From contig NZ_CAJYVE010000013.1 in the NCBI RefSeq assembly GCF_913777995.1, positions 1-64,000 of the forward strand: 64,000 bases of DNA, given 5' to 3'. The position numbers and the translations under genes are program-made. Positions 25,481-33,653 of this stretch are shown here, piece after piece (the stretch's first letter is position 1; each line of letters starts with the position of its first letter). The notes beneath the pieces are model-generated. The model was given only the letters and a program-made list of their open reading frames with translations, had not been told where the DNA came from and made no database searches. Source of the DNA: an uncultured Pseudomonas sp. GTDB taxonomy: Bacteria; Pseudomonadota; Gammaproteobacteria; Pseudomonadales; Pseudomonadaceae.

Positions 25481-26823
25481 GCCCGGCCCGCGAACCCGGC
25501 CTATGGAAAAGGGCCGTCGTCTGGCTGCTGTTGCTGGCGCCGTTCTTCTTTGGCAGCTATGGCTTCGCCACCTGGTACACGGCGCAGCGCAGCGACGTCG
25601 GCAGCCTGGTATTCGCCTGGGAAAGCCATATGCCGTTCTGGGCCTGGACCATCGTGCCGTACTGGTCCATCGACCTGCTCTACGGTTTTTCGCTGCTCGC
25701 CTGTCTGACCCGCCGCCAACTGGATACCCACGCCCTGCGCCTGTTCAGCGCGCAACTGCTGGCGGTCTCGTGCTTCCTGCTCTGGCCGTTGCGCTTCACC
25801 TTCCAGCGCCCGGACATGGACGGCCTGTTCGGCTGGCTGTTCGACGTGCTGGCCGGCTTCGACAAGCCGTTCAATCAGGCACCCTCATTGCACATCGCCC
25901 TGCTGGTGATTCTCTGGGTGTGCTACGAGCGCTACCTGCGAGTTTTCCATAGGGCCTGGCGCTGGCTGCTGCATGGCTGGTTCGCGTTGATCGGCCTGTC
26001 GGTGCTGACCACCTGGCAACACCATTTCATCGACGTGCCCACCGGTGCGTTGGCCGGCTGGTTCTGCGTGTGGCTGTGGCCCGACCAGGGCCGCAGCCCC
26101 CTGCTGAGCATGTGCCTGGCCCGCGATGCGGCACGCTGGCGACTCGCCGGCACCTACCTGCTGGGCGCCAGCGGACTCGGCGCCACGGGCCTGGCGCTGG
26201 GCGGTGCCGGCCTGTGGCTGCTGTGGCCGGCCTTGTCGTTGTCGATGGTGGGGCTCAACTACCTGCTGTTCGGTGCCCAGGGCTTCCAGAAGCGCGAGGA
26301 CGGCCAGTTATCCCCCGCGGTTCGCTGGCTGCTGGCGCCTTACCTGCTCTGTGCCTGGATCAATTCACGGCTGTGGACAAGAAAACGGCCGGCCCCCGAC
26401 CGGGTTGTGGACAACCTCTGGTTGGGTCGCCTGCCCGCTGCGCGAGAGCTGCAACCCTTCGCCGCCATTGTGGATATCTGTGCCGAATTGCCCGTGAGGC
26501 CGGGGCCACGCGTTTATCACCGCCTGGCTCAGCTCGATCTGCTGGCCCCAGACGCCGGGCAATGCCTGGCGGCCGCTCAGGCCATCGAAGCCGCCCGCCA
26601 TGCCGGCGCGACTCTGGTGTGCTGCGCGCTGGGCTATTCACGCAGCGCCACCGCCGTCGCGGCCTGGCTGCTGTATACCCGGCGCGCCGACACTGTGGAT
26701 AACGCCGTGGCGCAGGTTCGCCAGGCGCGTCCGGGCGTGGTCCTCAAGGCCCCGCACCTGCGCGCCCTGCACGCCATGCTGGGCGCGTGCAGCCAGGCAG
26801 CGGAGGTTTCCCATGCACCCTGA
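25477..26823 (+). CDS. fused PAP2-like and dual-specificity phosphatase membrane protein, YnbD-like
   Basis: This 448-residue protein starts at a GTG overlapping the upstream stop as GTGA. Residues 1-275 hold about eight hydrophobic segments with PAP2/inositol-phosphotransferase-like motifs RPDMDG, PSLH (136-139) and HHFIDV (His183, Asp186). The soluble C-terminus (about 310-448) is a dual-specificity phosphatase with the CX5R loop CALGYSRS (Cys383, Arg389). This pairing is the hallmark of YnbD. PTPMT1, a related phosphatase, removes phosphate from phosphatidylglycerophosphate, so dephosphorylation of the YnbA product is a reasonable inference. Confidence 0.85.
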   Translation: MSPAREPGLWKRAVVWLLLLAPFFFGSYGFATWYTAQRSDVGSLVFAWESHMPFWAWTIVPYWSIDLLYGFSLLACLTRRQLDTHALRLFSAQLLAVSCFLLWPLRFTFQRPDMDGLFGWLFDVLAGFDKPFNQAPSLHIALLVILWVCYERYLRVFHRAWRWLLHGWFALIGLSVLTTWQHHFIDVPTGALAGWFCVWLWPDQGRSPLLSMCLARDAARWRLAGTYLLGASGLGATGLALGGAGLWLLWPALSLSMVGLNYLLFGAQGFQKREDGQLSPAVRWLLAPYLLCAWINSRLWTRKRPAPDRVVDNLWLGRLPAARELQPFAAIVDICAELPVRPGPRVYHRLAQLDLLAPDAGQCLAAAQAIEAARHAGATLVCCALGYSRSATAVAAWLLYTRRADTVDNAVAQVRQARPGVVLKAPHLRALHAMLGACSQAAEVSHAP

Positions 26824-27709
26824 CATGCACCTGCACATCATTGCCGGCCTGCTGCGTCGCGGCCATGCCCTCGATCAGTTGTCCACAGGGCTGACCCTGC
26901 TCAGCGTGGTGCTGGGTCTTGTCCCCCTGTGGATAAACACACCCGCCCTGCCCGTTGCAATGCTGGCGGCCTGCCTGATGCTGCTCGGACTTGTGGAAAA
27001 GTACTACGCACTGCGCGTGGCGTTTGACGCCGAGCTGTTCCAGACCCTGGCCAGCGACACCACGCACCTGACGGCAAACACCCGGGCACTGGACCAGGCG
27101 CTGACCGGCCTGGGCCTGCAACCGGCGGGCAAGGCCGGCCGCCCCTGGGCCGAACGCAGTCAGGGCGCGTTGAAGCTGTTGCGCCAACAGGTGCTGTTCG
27201 TGGCCCTGCAGTGTGTGCTGCTGTTGGGCACCTTGCTGATTTACCCATGGCTCGCCATGTTCCATTGAAGGAAATCCCATGCTCGAATCCCTGGTCGCCT
27301 CATTGATCACCGCCGGCGCACGCAGCGTGACCGGCGCCCGCAGCCTGTGGCTGGGCTGTACCCCCCAGGCCACGCAGCGCATCTACTTCGCCAACCACAC
27401 CAGCCACGGTGACTTCGTGCTGCTCTGGGCCTCGCTGCCGCGTGAGCTGCGCCGTTTCACCCGTCCGGTGGCGGGTGCCGACTACTGGCTGCACGGCAGG
27501 CTGCGCCCTTACATCATCAACCGGGTGTTCCATGGCGTACTGGTCGACCGTACCCGCAAGGACGAACAGGCCAACCCGCTGCAACCGATGCTCGATGCCC
27601 TGGGGCTGGGTTATTCACTGATCATCTTCCCGGAAGGCACACGCAACCCCGACGAAGGCCTGCTGCCGTTCAAGAGCGGCATCTACCACCTGGCGAAAAG
27701 TTATCCACA
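26372..27709. other. cluster of DnaA-box-like 9-mers inside coding DNA
   Basis: Within 1.34 kb there are three exact TTATCCACA boxes (26694-26702 and 26928-26936 on the minus strand, 27701-27709 on the plus strand) and three TTGTCCACA near-matches (26372-26380, 26406-26414, 26879-26887). A further exact box is at 23575-23583. All lie in the ynb-like operon. Binding is inferred from the motif only. Confidence 0.5.
26813..27268 (+). CDS. small membrane protein of the ynb-like operon, unknown function
   Basis: This 151-residue protein has three hydrophobic segments (about 22-37, 41-60 and 122-148), with a hydrophilic loop between the second and third. I recognise no family. The ATG at 26813 has CGGAGG eight bases upstream and overlaps the end of the YnbD-like gene by 11 bases, so it is part of the operon. 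By position it could be a partner subunit of one of the membrane enzymes. Confidence 0.75.
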   Translation: MHPDMHLHIIAGLLRRGHALDQLSTGLTLLSVVLGLVPLWINTPALPVAMLAACLMLLGLVEKYYALRVAFDAELFQTLASDTTHLTANTRALDQALTGLGLQPAGKAGRPWAERSQGALKLLRQQVLFVALQCVLLLGTLLIYPWLAMFH

Positions 27710-27896
27710 AGCCGAGCTGGTGCCGGTGTGGATTTCCAACCTCAACCGGGTCATGCCCAAGGGCCGCATGCTGCCCCTGCCCCTGCTGTGCACCACCAGC
27801 TTCGGCGCGCCGCTGCAACTGGGTGAAGACGAAAGCAAAGAGCAATTCCTCGCCCGCAGCCGTGACGCGCTGCTGGCCCTGGCGGCGGAGCAGTAA
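27279..27896 (+). CDS. PlsC-like 1-acylglycerol-3-phosphate acyltransferase
   Basis: This 205-residue protein has the acyltransferase motif I NHTSHGD (His40, Asp45 of HX4D), motif III FPEGTRN (117-123), LPFKSGIYHLA and VPVWISNLNR as motif IV. It is predicted to esterify lysophosphatidic acid or a related lysolipid at the inner membrane. It is shorter than the housekeeping PlsC and lacks an obvious long membrane anchor. It sits ten bases after the 151-residue membrane protein and two bases before the CdsA-like gene. It would supply the phosphatidate for that enzyme. Confidence 0.87.
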   Translation: MLESLVASLITAGARSVTGARSLWLGCTPQATQRIYFANHTSHGDFVLLWASLPRELRRFTRPVAGADYWLHGRLRPYIINRVFHGVLVDRTRKDEQANPLQPMLDALGLGYSLIIFPEGTRNPDEGLLPFKSGIYHLAKSYPQAELVPVWISNLNRVMPKGRMLPLPLLCTTSFGAPLQLGEDESKEQFLARSRDALLALAAEQ

Positions 27897-27898
27897 CG

Positions 27899-28828
27899 AT
27901 GGAAAACCAGACTCAACTGTTGTTCATGGGCATCGGCGTCATCCTGCTGCTGGCCTCGGTGATCGGCCATGTGCTCAAGCTCAAGGCACGCGGCCCGCAC
28001 GCGGTGATCGACAACCTCAACGCGCGCATCCACGCCTGGTGGGTGATGGTCATCGTCATCGGCATCGCCTTCTGGCTGGGCTATGGCGCCGTGATCCTGC
28101 TGTTCTACGCGGTGTCGTTCTATGCCCTGCGCGAATTTCTCACCCTGACCCCCACGCGGCGCAGCGACTACCCGGCGCTGGTGGCCGCGTTCTACCTGGC
28201 CCTGCCCCTGCAGTACGTGCTGATCGCCATCGACTGGTACGGCCTGTACTCGATCTTCATCCCGGTCTATGTGTTCCTGCTGCTGCCGATCCTCGCCTCG
28301 CTGGGCGGCGACAGCCAACACTTCCTGGAGCGTGCCTCCAAGGTGCAGTGGGGACTGATGATCGCGGTGTTCTGTGTGTCGTACGTACCCGCCTTGCTGA
28401 CCCTGGACATCGTCGGCTATGAAGGCCGCAACCTGCTGCTGATCGCCTTCCTGGTCATCGTGGTGCAGCTGTCGGACGTGCTGCAGTACGTGTGCGGCAA
28501 GCTGTTCGGCAAACGCAAGATCGCCCCTAACCTCTCCCCCTCCAAGACCGTTGAGGGCTTCGTTGGCGGCATCCTGCTGGCTTCGATGATCGGTGCCGGG
28601 CTGTGGTGGATCACCCCGTTCTCGCCGGTGCAGGCGTTCTTCATCGCCCTGCTGATCAACCTGCTGGGCTTTGCCGGCGGCATCGTGATGTCGGCGATCA
28701 AGCGCGACCGGGGCGTGAAGGACTGGGGCCACATGATCGAAGGCCACGGCGGCATGCTCGACCGCATCGACTCGGTGTGTTTCGCGGCGCCGATCTTCTT
28801 CCACCTGGTGCGTTACTGGTGGACCTGA
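27899..28828 (+). CDS. phosphatidate cytidylyltransferase family protein, CdsA/YnbB-like
   Basis: This 309-residue membrane protein has about eight hydrophobic segments and a full CDS signature near its C-terminus: SAIKRDRGVKDWG, then HGGMLDRIDS (Lys-Arg-x4-Lys-Asp ... His-Gly-Gly-x-x-Asp-Arg-x-Asp), preceded by LSPSKTVEGFVGG. It should convert phosphatidate plus CTP to CDP-diacylglycerol, the substrate of the YnbA-like enzyme. As a second CdsA-type gene it is dedicated to this operon, equivalent to YnbB in E. coli. A terminator follows. Confidence 0.9.
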   Translation: MENQTQLLFMGIGVILLLASVIGHVLKLKARGPHAVIDNLNARIHAWWVMVIVIGIAFWLGYGAVILLFYAVSFYALREFLTLTPTRRSDYPALVAAFYLALPLQYVLIAIDWYGLYSIFIPVYVFLLLPILASLGGDSQHFLERASKVQWGLMIAVFCVSYVPALLTLDIVGYEGRNLLLIAFLVIVVQLSDVLQYVCGKLFGKRKIAPNLSPSKTVEGFVGGILLASMIGAGLWWITPFSPVQAFFIALLINLLGFAGGIVMSAIKRDRGVKDWGHMIEGHGGMLDRIDSVCFAAPIFFHLVRYWWT

Positions 28829-29149
28829 ACGCAGGCAGTTGATATCAAAATGATTTCAAACTGTTGCAAGGTTTTATCGCGTCAAGGCGGGTCCTGGCAC
28901 CCGCCGTCTTTTCAACTCAGTCGAAAAAAGCCTGAGAGGCCTGATCCAGAGCGGTTACATCGAAAAACCTACGACCGCACACAGCGCCGGCAGCGGCCCT
29001 GCCCGACTCAGAAAGATGCATTTCCCAAGGTTTTTTTCGAACCGCATCTCGTCTTTGGCATCTGTTGTGGGTAGTTTGCGTTCGGCAAGGAGACGTTGGC
29101 GCGATTTTTTTGTGCAGGACGCACGGAATTACTCAGAGGCTTCACCTTT
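28829..29149. other. 321-base intergenic region between the lipid operon and opgD
   Basis: It contains the operon terminator (28886-28913) and presumably the opgD promoter. No gene-like reading frame or RNA gene was seen; short frames across it lack ribosome sites. Confidence 0.5.
28886..28913 (+). terminator. terminator of the ynb-like operon
   Basis: GGCGGGT (28886-28892) pairs with ACCCGCC (28899-28905) around a 6-base loop and is followed by GTCTTTTC. Confidence 0.75.
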
Positions 29150-30769
29150 ATGAACCGCAGGAATCTCCTCAAAGCATCGATGGCGCTGGCGGCTTATAGC
29201 ACCCTGCCAGCCTCGGGACTTTTTGCTGCGCGCGCCCTCGCCGCTGCAGCGGACGGCAAAAGCGAACCGTTCGACTTCGACTGGTTGAAGAAGCACGCCA
29301 AGGATCTGGCCGGCAAGACTTACGTGAGCACCAAGCAGGTGCTGCCACCGGTGCTGGCCGACATGACGCCGCAGCAGTTCAACGCCATCCGCTACGACCC
29401 TGAGCATTCCCTGTGGCGCGAGCTCAAGGGCCAGCTCGACGTGCAGTTCTTCCACGTCGGCATGGGCTTCAAGACACCGGTGCGCATGTACAGCGTCGAC
29501 ACCAAGGCCAAGACCGCGCGGGAAGTGCACTTCCGTCACGAGCTGTTCAACTACGAAAGCAGCGGCATCGACAAGAACAAGGTCACCGGCGACCTCGGCT
29601 TCGCCGGCTTCAAACTGTTCAAGGCGCCGGAAATCGCCGTCCACGACATCGTCTCGTTCCTCGGCGCCAGCTATTTCCGTGCGGTGGACTCCACCAAGCA
29701 GTACGGCCTTTCGGCCCGTGGCCTGGCCATCGACAGCTACGCCAAGCGCCAGGAAGAATTCCCCGACTTCACCAAGTTCTGGTTCGAAGCGCCGGCCAAG
29801 AACGCCACGCGCTTCGTGGTCTACGCGCTGCTGGACTCGCCGAGCGCCACCGGCGCCTACCGCTTCGACATCGACTGCCAGGCCAACCAGGTGGTGATGG
29901 ATATCCAGGCGGACATCAACGCGCGGACCGACATCGAGCAGCTGGGCGTGACACCGATGACCAGCATGTTCAGCTGCGGCACTCACGAGCGCCGCATGTG
30001 CGACAGCATCCACCCGCAACTGCACGACTCCGACCGCCTGTCGATGTGGCGTGGCAACGGCGAGTGGATCTGCCGACCGCTGAACAACCCTGCCAAGCTG
30101 CAGTTCAACGCCTTCGCCGACAAGGACCCCAAGGGCTTCGGCCTGGTGCAGTACGACCATGACTTCGCCAGCTACCAGGACACCGTGGTGTGGTACAGCC
30201 GCCGCCCGAGCCTGTGGGTCGAGCCGACCACCGCCTGGGGCGAAGGCGAGGTCAGCCTGCTGGAAATCCCCACCACCGGCGAGACCATGGACAACATCGT
30301 GGTGTTCTGGACGCCGAAGAACAAGGTCAAGGCCGGTGACTCGCTCAACTATGGCTACAAGCTGTACTGGAGCGCCCTGCCACCGGTGAGCACGCCGCTG
30401 GCGCAGATCCACGCCACCCGCTCGGGCATGGGCGGCTTCCTGGAAGGCTGGGCACCGGGCGAGCACTACCCGAAAACCTGGGCGCGGCGCTTCGCAGTGG
30501 ACTTCCACGGCGGCGGCATCGACCGCCTGCCCGAGGGCGTAGGCATCGAGCCGGTGCTCACCGTGTCCCACGGCAAGACCCAGGACTTCAACATCCAGTA
30601 CCTGCCGGACATCAAGGGCTACCGGGTGATCTTCGACTGGGTGCCAGACAGCGATTCGGTGGAGCCGGTGAACATGCGCATGTTCATCCGTTCCCGCGAC
30701 CGCACCCTCAGCGAGACCTGGTTGTACCAGTACTTCCCGCCAGCACCAGACAAGCGCAAGTACCCGTAA
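29150..30769 (+). CDS. opgD: periplasmic glucan biosynthesis protein OpgD/MdoD
   Basis: This 539-residue periplasmic protein of the OpgG/OpgD family starts with a twin-arginine type signal ([17 protein letters not shown], Arg3-Arg4, hydrophobic stretch, Ala-rich end near 35). The mature part begins [18 protein letters not shown] and contains [20 protein letters not shown] and PAPDKRKYP at the end, typical of the family. It shapes the backbone of osmoregulated periplasmic glucans. The ATG at 29150 is chosen because it gives the Tat signal; GAGG lies 12 bases upstream. The next operon has polysaccharide genes in the same direction. Confidence 0.93.
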   Translation: MNRRNLLKASMALAAYSTLPASGLFAARALAAAADGKSEPFDFDWLKKHAKDLAGKTYVSTKQVLPPVLADMTPQQFNAIRYDPEHSLWRELKGQLDVQFFHVGMGFKTPVRMYSVDTKAKTAREVHFRHELFNYESSGIDKNKVTGDLGFAGFKLFKAPEIAVHDIVSFLGASYFRAVDSTKQYGLSARGLAIDSYAKRQEEFPDFTKFWFEAPAKNATRFVVYALLDSPSATGAYRFDIDCQANQVVMDIQADINARTDIEQLGVTPMTSMFSCGTHERRMCDSIHPQLHDSDRLSMWRGNGEWICRPLNNPAKLQFNAFADKDPKGFGLVQYDHDFASYQDTVVWYSRRPSLWVEPTTAWGEGEVSLLEIPTTGETMDNIVVFWTPKNKVKAGDSLNYGYKLYWSALPPVSTPLAQIHATRSGMGGFLEGWAPGEHYPKTWARRFAVDFHGGGIDRLPEGVGIEPVLTVSHGKTQDFNIQYLPDIKGYRVIFDWVPDSDSVEPVNMRMFIRSRDRTLSETWLYQYFPPAPDKRKYP

Positions 30770-30775
30770 GCCTGA

Positions 30776-30838
30776 ACCAGGCACCCCGTGCGCGCGGTGT
30801 AAGCCGCAACCACGGCGGGGCCTGGCTGTTCTTTTCGT
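30776..30838 (+). terminator. hairpin after opgD, terminator-like
   Basis: CCAGGC-CCCCG (from 30777) is matched by CGGGG-CCTGG (to about 30824) with a large structured loop, followed by TTCTTTTC. Confidence 0.5.
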
Positions 30839-30848
30839 CCCGGCGGAT

Positions 30849-30880
30849 TTGACAGGTCGCCCATCAGCGACTGTTATACA
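30849..30880 (+). promoter_or_regulatory. possible sigma-70 promoter of the polysaccharide trio
   Basis: TTGACA at 30849-30854 and a TTATAC/TATACA segment at 30874-30880 are 18-20 bases apart, slightly longer than ideal. They lie about 145 bases before the first gene. Confidence 0.4.
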
Positions 30881-31023
30881 GGCCTGTCACGCCGTTGGAG
30901 CCTTCGCTCCCGACACCCCCGCTCATACCTGATTCCCTTCCTGCATCGTCCGCACCGGCGGCCGGTGGGCGGTAGCGTTGCCGTCCCTGCCAGCCCGTGT
31001 TCATCTGCCCGAAAGGCCAACAC

Positions 31024-32334
31024 ATGACCTTATCCCCTGCCCGTGGCGCCGATGGCCGCCGCCGGTCGATCCTGGCGTTCGACCTTTCCACGTTGGTCAC
31101 CTGGGTCGCCATCAGCCTATTGGTGGTCGAGACCTTCTCCGGAGCCCTGCGCTACTACCTCGACCTTGCCGGCCTGGGCCCGCTGCTGTACCTGCCCAAG
31201 GCGGCCTGCGTGCTGATGTTCGGCCTGGCGCTGCTGCGTCTGCGCGCCGGGCCGCTGTTCTGGTTGTGCCTGCTGGGCTGGCTGCTCTCGGCCCTGCTGG
31301 GCATGCTGCATGGCGCCAGCCTGCAGAACCTCGCCTTCAGCCTGTTCGCCATCAGCCCGCTGCTGTTCGGCCTGGTGCACAGCCCGATGCTGCTGGCGCG
31401 GCGCCGGTTGCTGGGCTGGAGCATTGCCCTGTGCCTGCTGGCCAGCCTGGCCGGGCTGCTGCTGGACAAGTACGGCCAAGTGCCGTGGAAGGGCTACAGC
31501 TACAACCTCGGCAGCACCGAACTCAGCGGCAACACCGCCTGGAGCGCCGACGACCAGGACCGCGTCGCCGGCTTCGCCCGGGTGTCGAACATCCTCTCCA
31601 ACCTGATCGCCTTCTACAGCCTGTTCCTGCTGCTGTTCATCCGCTCCCTGCTGCTGCGTCTGCTGCTCTGTGCAGCGGCCCTGGTGGCCATCGTGCTGAC
31701 CACCAGCAAGGCACCGGCCGGCGCCTTCGCCCTGACCCTGGGCCTGCTGCTGATCCTGCGCCTGGCCTGGACCTGCCGCGCGCTGTTCGTGCTGGCCGTG
31801 GGCATGGGCCTGCTGCTGCCGGCACTGGGGCTGCTGCAAGACTTCGACGCGCACACCGTGAGCCAGGGCGGCAGCTCGCTGGCCTCGCTCTACGACCGCC
31901 TGAACAACACCTGGCCCAACCTGTTCAACGCCATGAGCCGCGAAGGCTGGGGCTACACCGGTGCCGGCTTCGGCATGGTCGGCAGCACCATGGCGCTGTT
32001 CCCGGTGCCCGGTGCGGGTGTGCTGCTGGGCATGGACAACAGCGCCCTGTACCTGTGGGCCATGTTCGGCGCAGCGGGCCTGCTGCTCTACAGCCTGCAA
32101 GTGCCGATGTTCTGCAGCCTGCTCGACGACCGCAGCCGGGTCGGCCACATGTTGCTGTCCATCGGCTTCTGCTGGTGCCTGATCGGCTGGACCACCGACA
32201 TGTTCGAGATCGCCGGCGCCAACCTGTTCATCGGGCTGGTGATCGGCTACGCCGTCAGCGACCGACTCCTCGAACAGACTGCGCCGAGTTCCGCGGCGGC
32301 CCCCCACCCCCTGCCCTACGAGGCCTTGCGCTGA
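31024..32334 (+). CDS. O-antigen polymerase/ligase-like membrane protein
   Basis: This 436-residue inner-membrane protein has about ten hydrophobic segments and a large polar loop in the second half (roughly 270-330, containing YDRLNNTWPNLF and GWGYTGAGFGMVGSTM), the topology of Wzy polymerases and WaaL ligases. Such proteins join lipid-linked saccharides. The ATG at 31024 has AAGG nearby. Its stop overlaps the next start as TGATG. No glycosyltransferase or flippase is next to it, so its substrate must be made elsewhere. Confidence 0.78.
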   Translation: MTLSPARGADGRRRSILAFDLSTLVTWVAISLLVVETFSGALRYYLDLAGLGPLLYLPKAACVLMFGLALLRLRAGPLFWLCLLGWLLSALLGMLHGASLQNLAFSLFAISPLLFGLVHSPMLLARRRLLGWSIALCLLASLAGLLLDKYGQVPWKGYSYNLGSTELSGNTAWSADDQDRVAGFARVSNILSNLIAFYSLFLLLFIRSLLLRLLLCAAALVAIVLTTSKAPAGAFALTLGLLLILRLAWTCRALFVLAVGMGLLLPALGLLQDFDAHTVSQGGSSLASLYDRLNNTWPNLFNAMSREGWGYTGAGFGMVGSTMALFPVPGAGVLLGMDNSALYLWAMFGAAGLLLYSLQVPMFCSLLDDRSRVGHMLLSIGFCWCLIGWTTDMFEIAGANLFIGLVIGYAVSDRLLEQTAPSSAAAPHPLPYEALR

Positions 32335-33626
32335 TGACCTTCCCGCTCTCCCGAGCCGGCCTGGCACTGCTGGTCGGCTTGTCCCTGCAAACTGCCCAGG
32401 CTGAACCGCCGCCCTTCATCCTCGGCATCTCGACCCACCTGATGAACATCGAGCGACCGTTGGCCCAGCCCTTGGGCCTGGCCGCCGAAGCCGGCTTCAC
32501 CGCCGTCAAGGACGACGTGTTCTGGTCCACCGCCGAGCCAACGCGCAACCACCTGCGCATCATCCCGCAGTGGCGCCGCTACCTCAGCCAGGCGCAGAGC
32601 CTGCAACTGGAGCGTCTGGCCATCCTCGGCTACAGCACCCAGTTCCACGACAACGCCAAGCCGCGCACGCCGGAGGTCACCGGGCCGTTCCTCAACTACG
32701 TGGACTACGTCAGCCGGCAACTGGGCAACCGCGTGAGCTACTACGAAATCTGGAACGAATGGGACCTGCAGGCGCCCCGTGACCGCCAGTTGGCCCTGGA
32801 CTACGCCGCACTGGTGAACAAGGCCGCGCCGGTGATCCGCGCCAACACCCGCGGCGCACCTGGCCCCGAGGCGCGCATTCTGGCGGGTGCGGTGACTCCC
32901 GAAGGCATGGACAACGGCTTCGCCGACCAACTGATCGTCAGCGGCGCGCTGGAGCAGGTCGACGGCCTGTCCATTCACCCCTACGTGCACTGCTCGGCCA
33001 ACGACGGCAATACCCCGGAAGCCTGGCAGTCCTGGGTCAGCGCCTTCGAAGAGAACCTGCGCAACAAGGCTGGGCGCAACGTGCCGATCTACCTCACCGA
33101 GGTGGGCTGGCCCAGCCATCAGGGCCCCTGCGGCAAGAGCGAGATGACCCAAGCGCTGTACATGGCGCGCATCTGGTTTCTGGCGCGGACCATCCCCAAC
33201 GTCAAGGGCATGTGGTGGTACGACCTGTACAACGACGGGCCGGACCGCCACGACCAGGAGCACAACTTCGGCATCCTCGCCGAAGACCTGTCGCCCAAGC
33301 CGGCCTGGACCATGATGAAAGCCATCGCCCCGGTGGTGCGCGACTTCGCCTTCGACGCCCAGGCCAGCGAGCTGTCCGAACGCCTTTACCAGCTGTACTT
33401 CCAGCGCGGCGACCAACGCCTGCTGGTGGCCTGGGCCATCGGCAAGCCGCAGCAACGCGAGGTGCTCAGCCACGGCCCGGTGCAAGGCCCGGTGCGCATG
33501 CTCGACACCCTGCAGGCCGAGCGCGGAGAGATCGCTACCGAACAGAACTGGCAATGCGCCTCCGGGCGTTGCTACGCCTCGGTGCTGCTGACCCGTTACC
33601 CGAAGATCATCCGCCTCACCCCTTGA
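32334..33626 (+). CDS. PslG-like secreted glycoside hydrolase (GH39/GH-A clan)
   Basis: This 430-residue protein has a signal peptide (about 1-23, ending in AQA) and a TIM-barrel glycosidase domain: FTAVKDDVFWSTAEP near 55-69, acid/base Glu142 in WNEWD, SIHPYVHC near 213-220 and nucleophile Glu256 in LTEVGWPS. This pattern is that of PslG, the glycosidase of Psl exopolysaccharide synthesis in P. aeruginosa, and of related GH39-like enzymes. It probably cuts the polymer made by the upstream protein in the periplasm. Coupled start (TGATG overlap). Confidence 0.82.
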   Translation: MTFPLSRAGLALLVGLSLQTAQAEPPPFILGISTHLMNIERPLAQPLGLAAEAGFTAVKDDVFWSTAEPTRNHLRIIPQWRRYLSQAQSLQLERLAILGYSTQFHDNAKPRTPEVTGPFLNYVDYVSRQLGNRVSYYEIWNEWDLQAPRDRQLALDYAALVNKAAPVIRANTRGAPGPEARILAGAVTPEGMDNGFADQLIVSGALEQVDGLSIHPYVHCSANDGNTPEAWQSWVSAFEENLRNKAGRNVPIYLTEVGWPSHQGPCGKSEMTQALYMARIWFLARTIPNVKGMWWYDLYNDGPDRHDQEHNFGILAEDLSPKPAWTMMKAIAPVVRDFAFDAQASELSERLYQLYFQRGDQRLLVAWAIGKPQQREVLSHGPVQGPVRMLDTLQAERGEIATEQNWQCASGRCYASVLLTRYPKIIRLTP

Positions 33627-33653
33627 CCCCTCCCAACCTGCCGGCACCTGCCC

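Noticed and set aside
30978-33626. Single 882-codon frame that could be read as a giant fusion protein
   Set aside because: Its first half is out of frame with the polymerase-like gene; only the part from 32334 is a real gene starting in a TGATG overlap.
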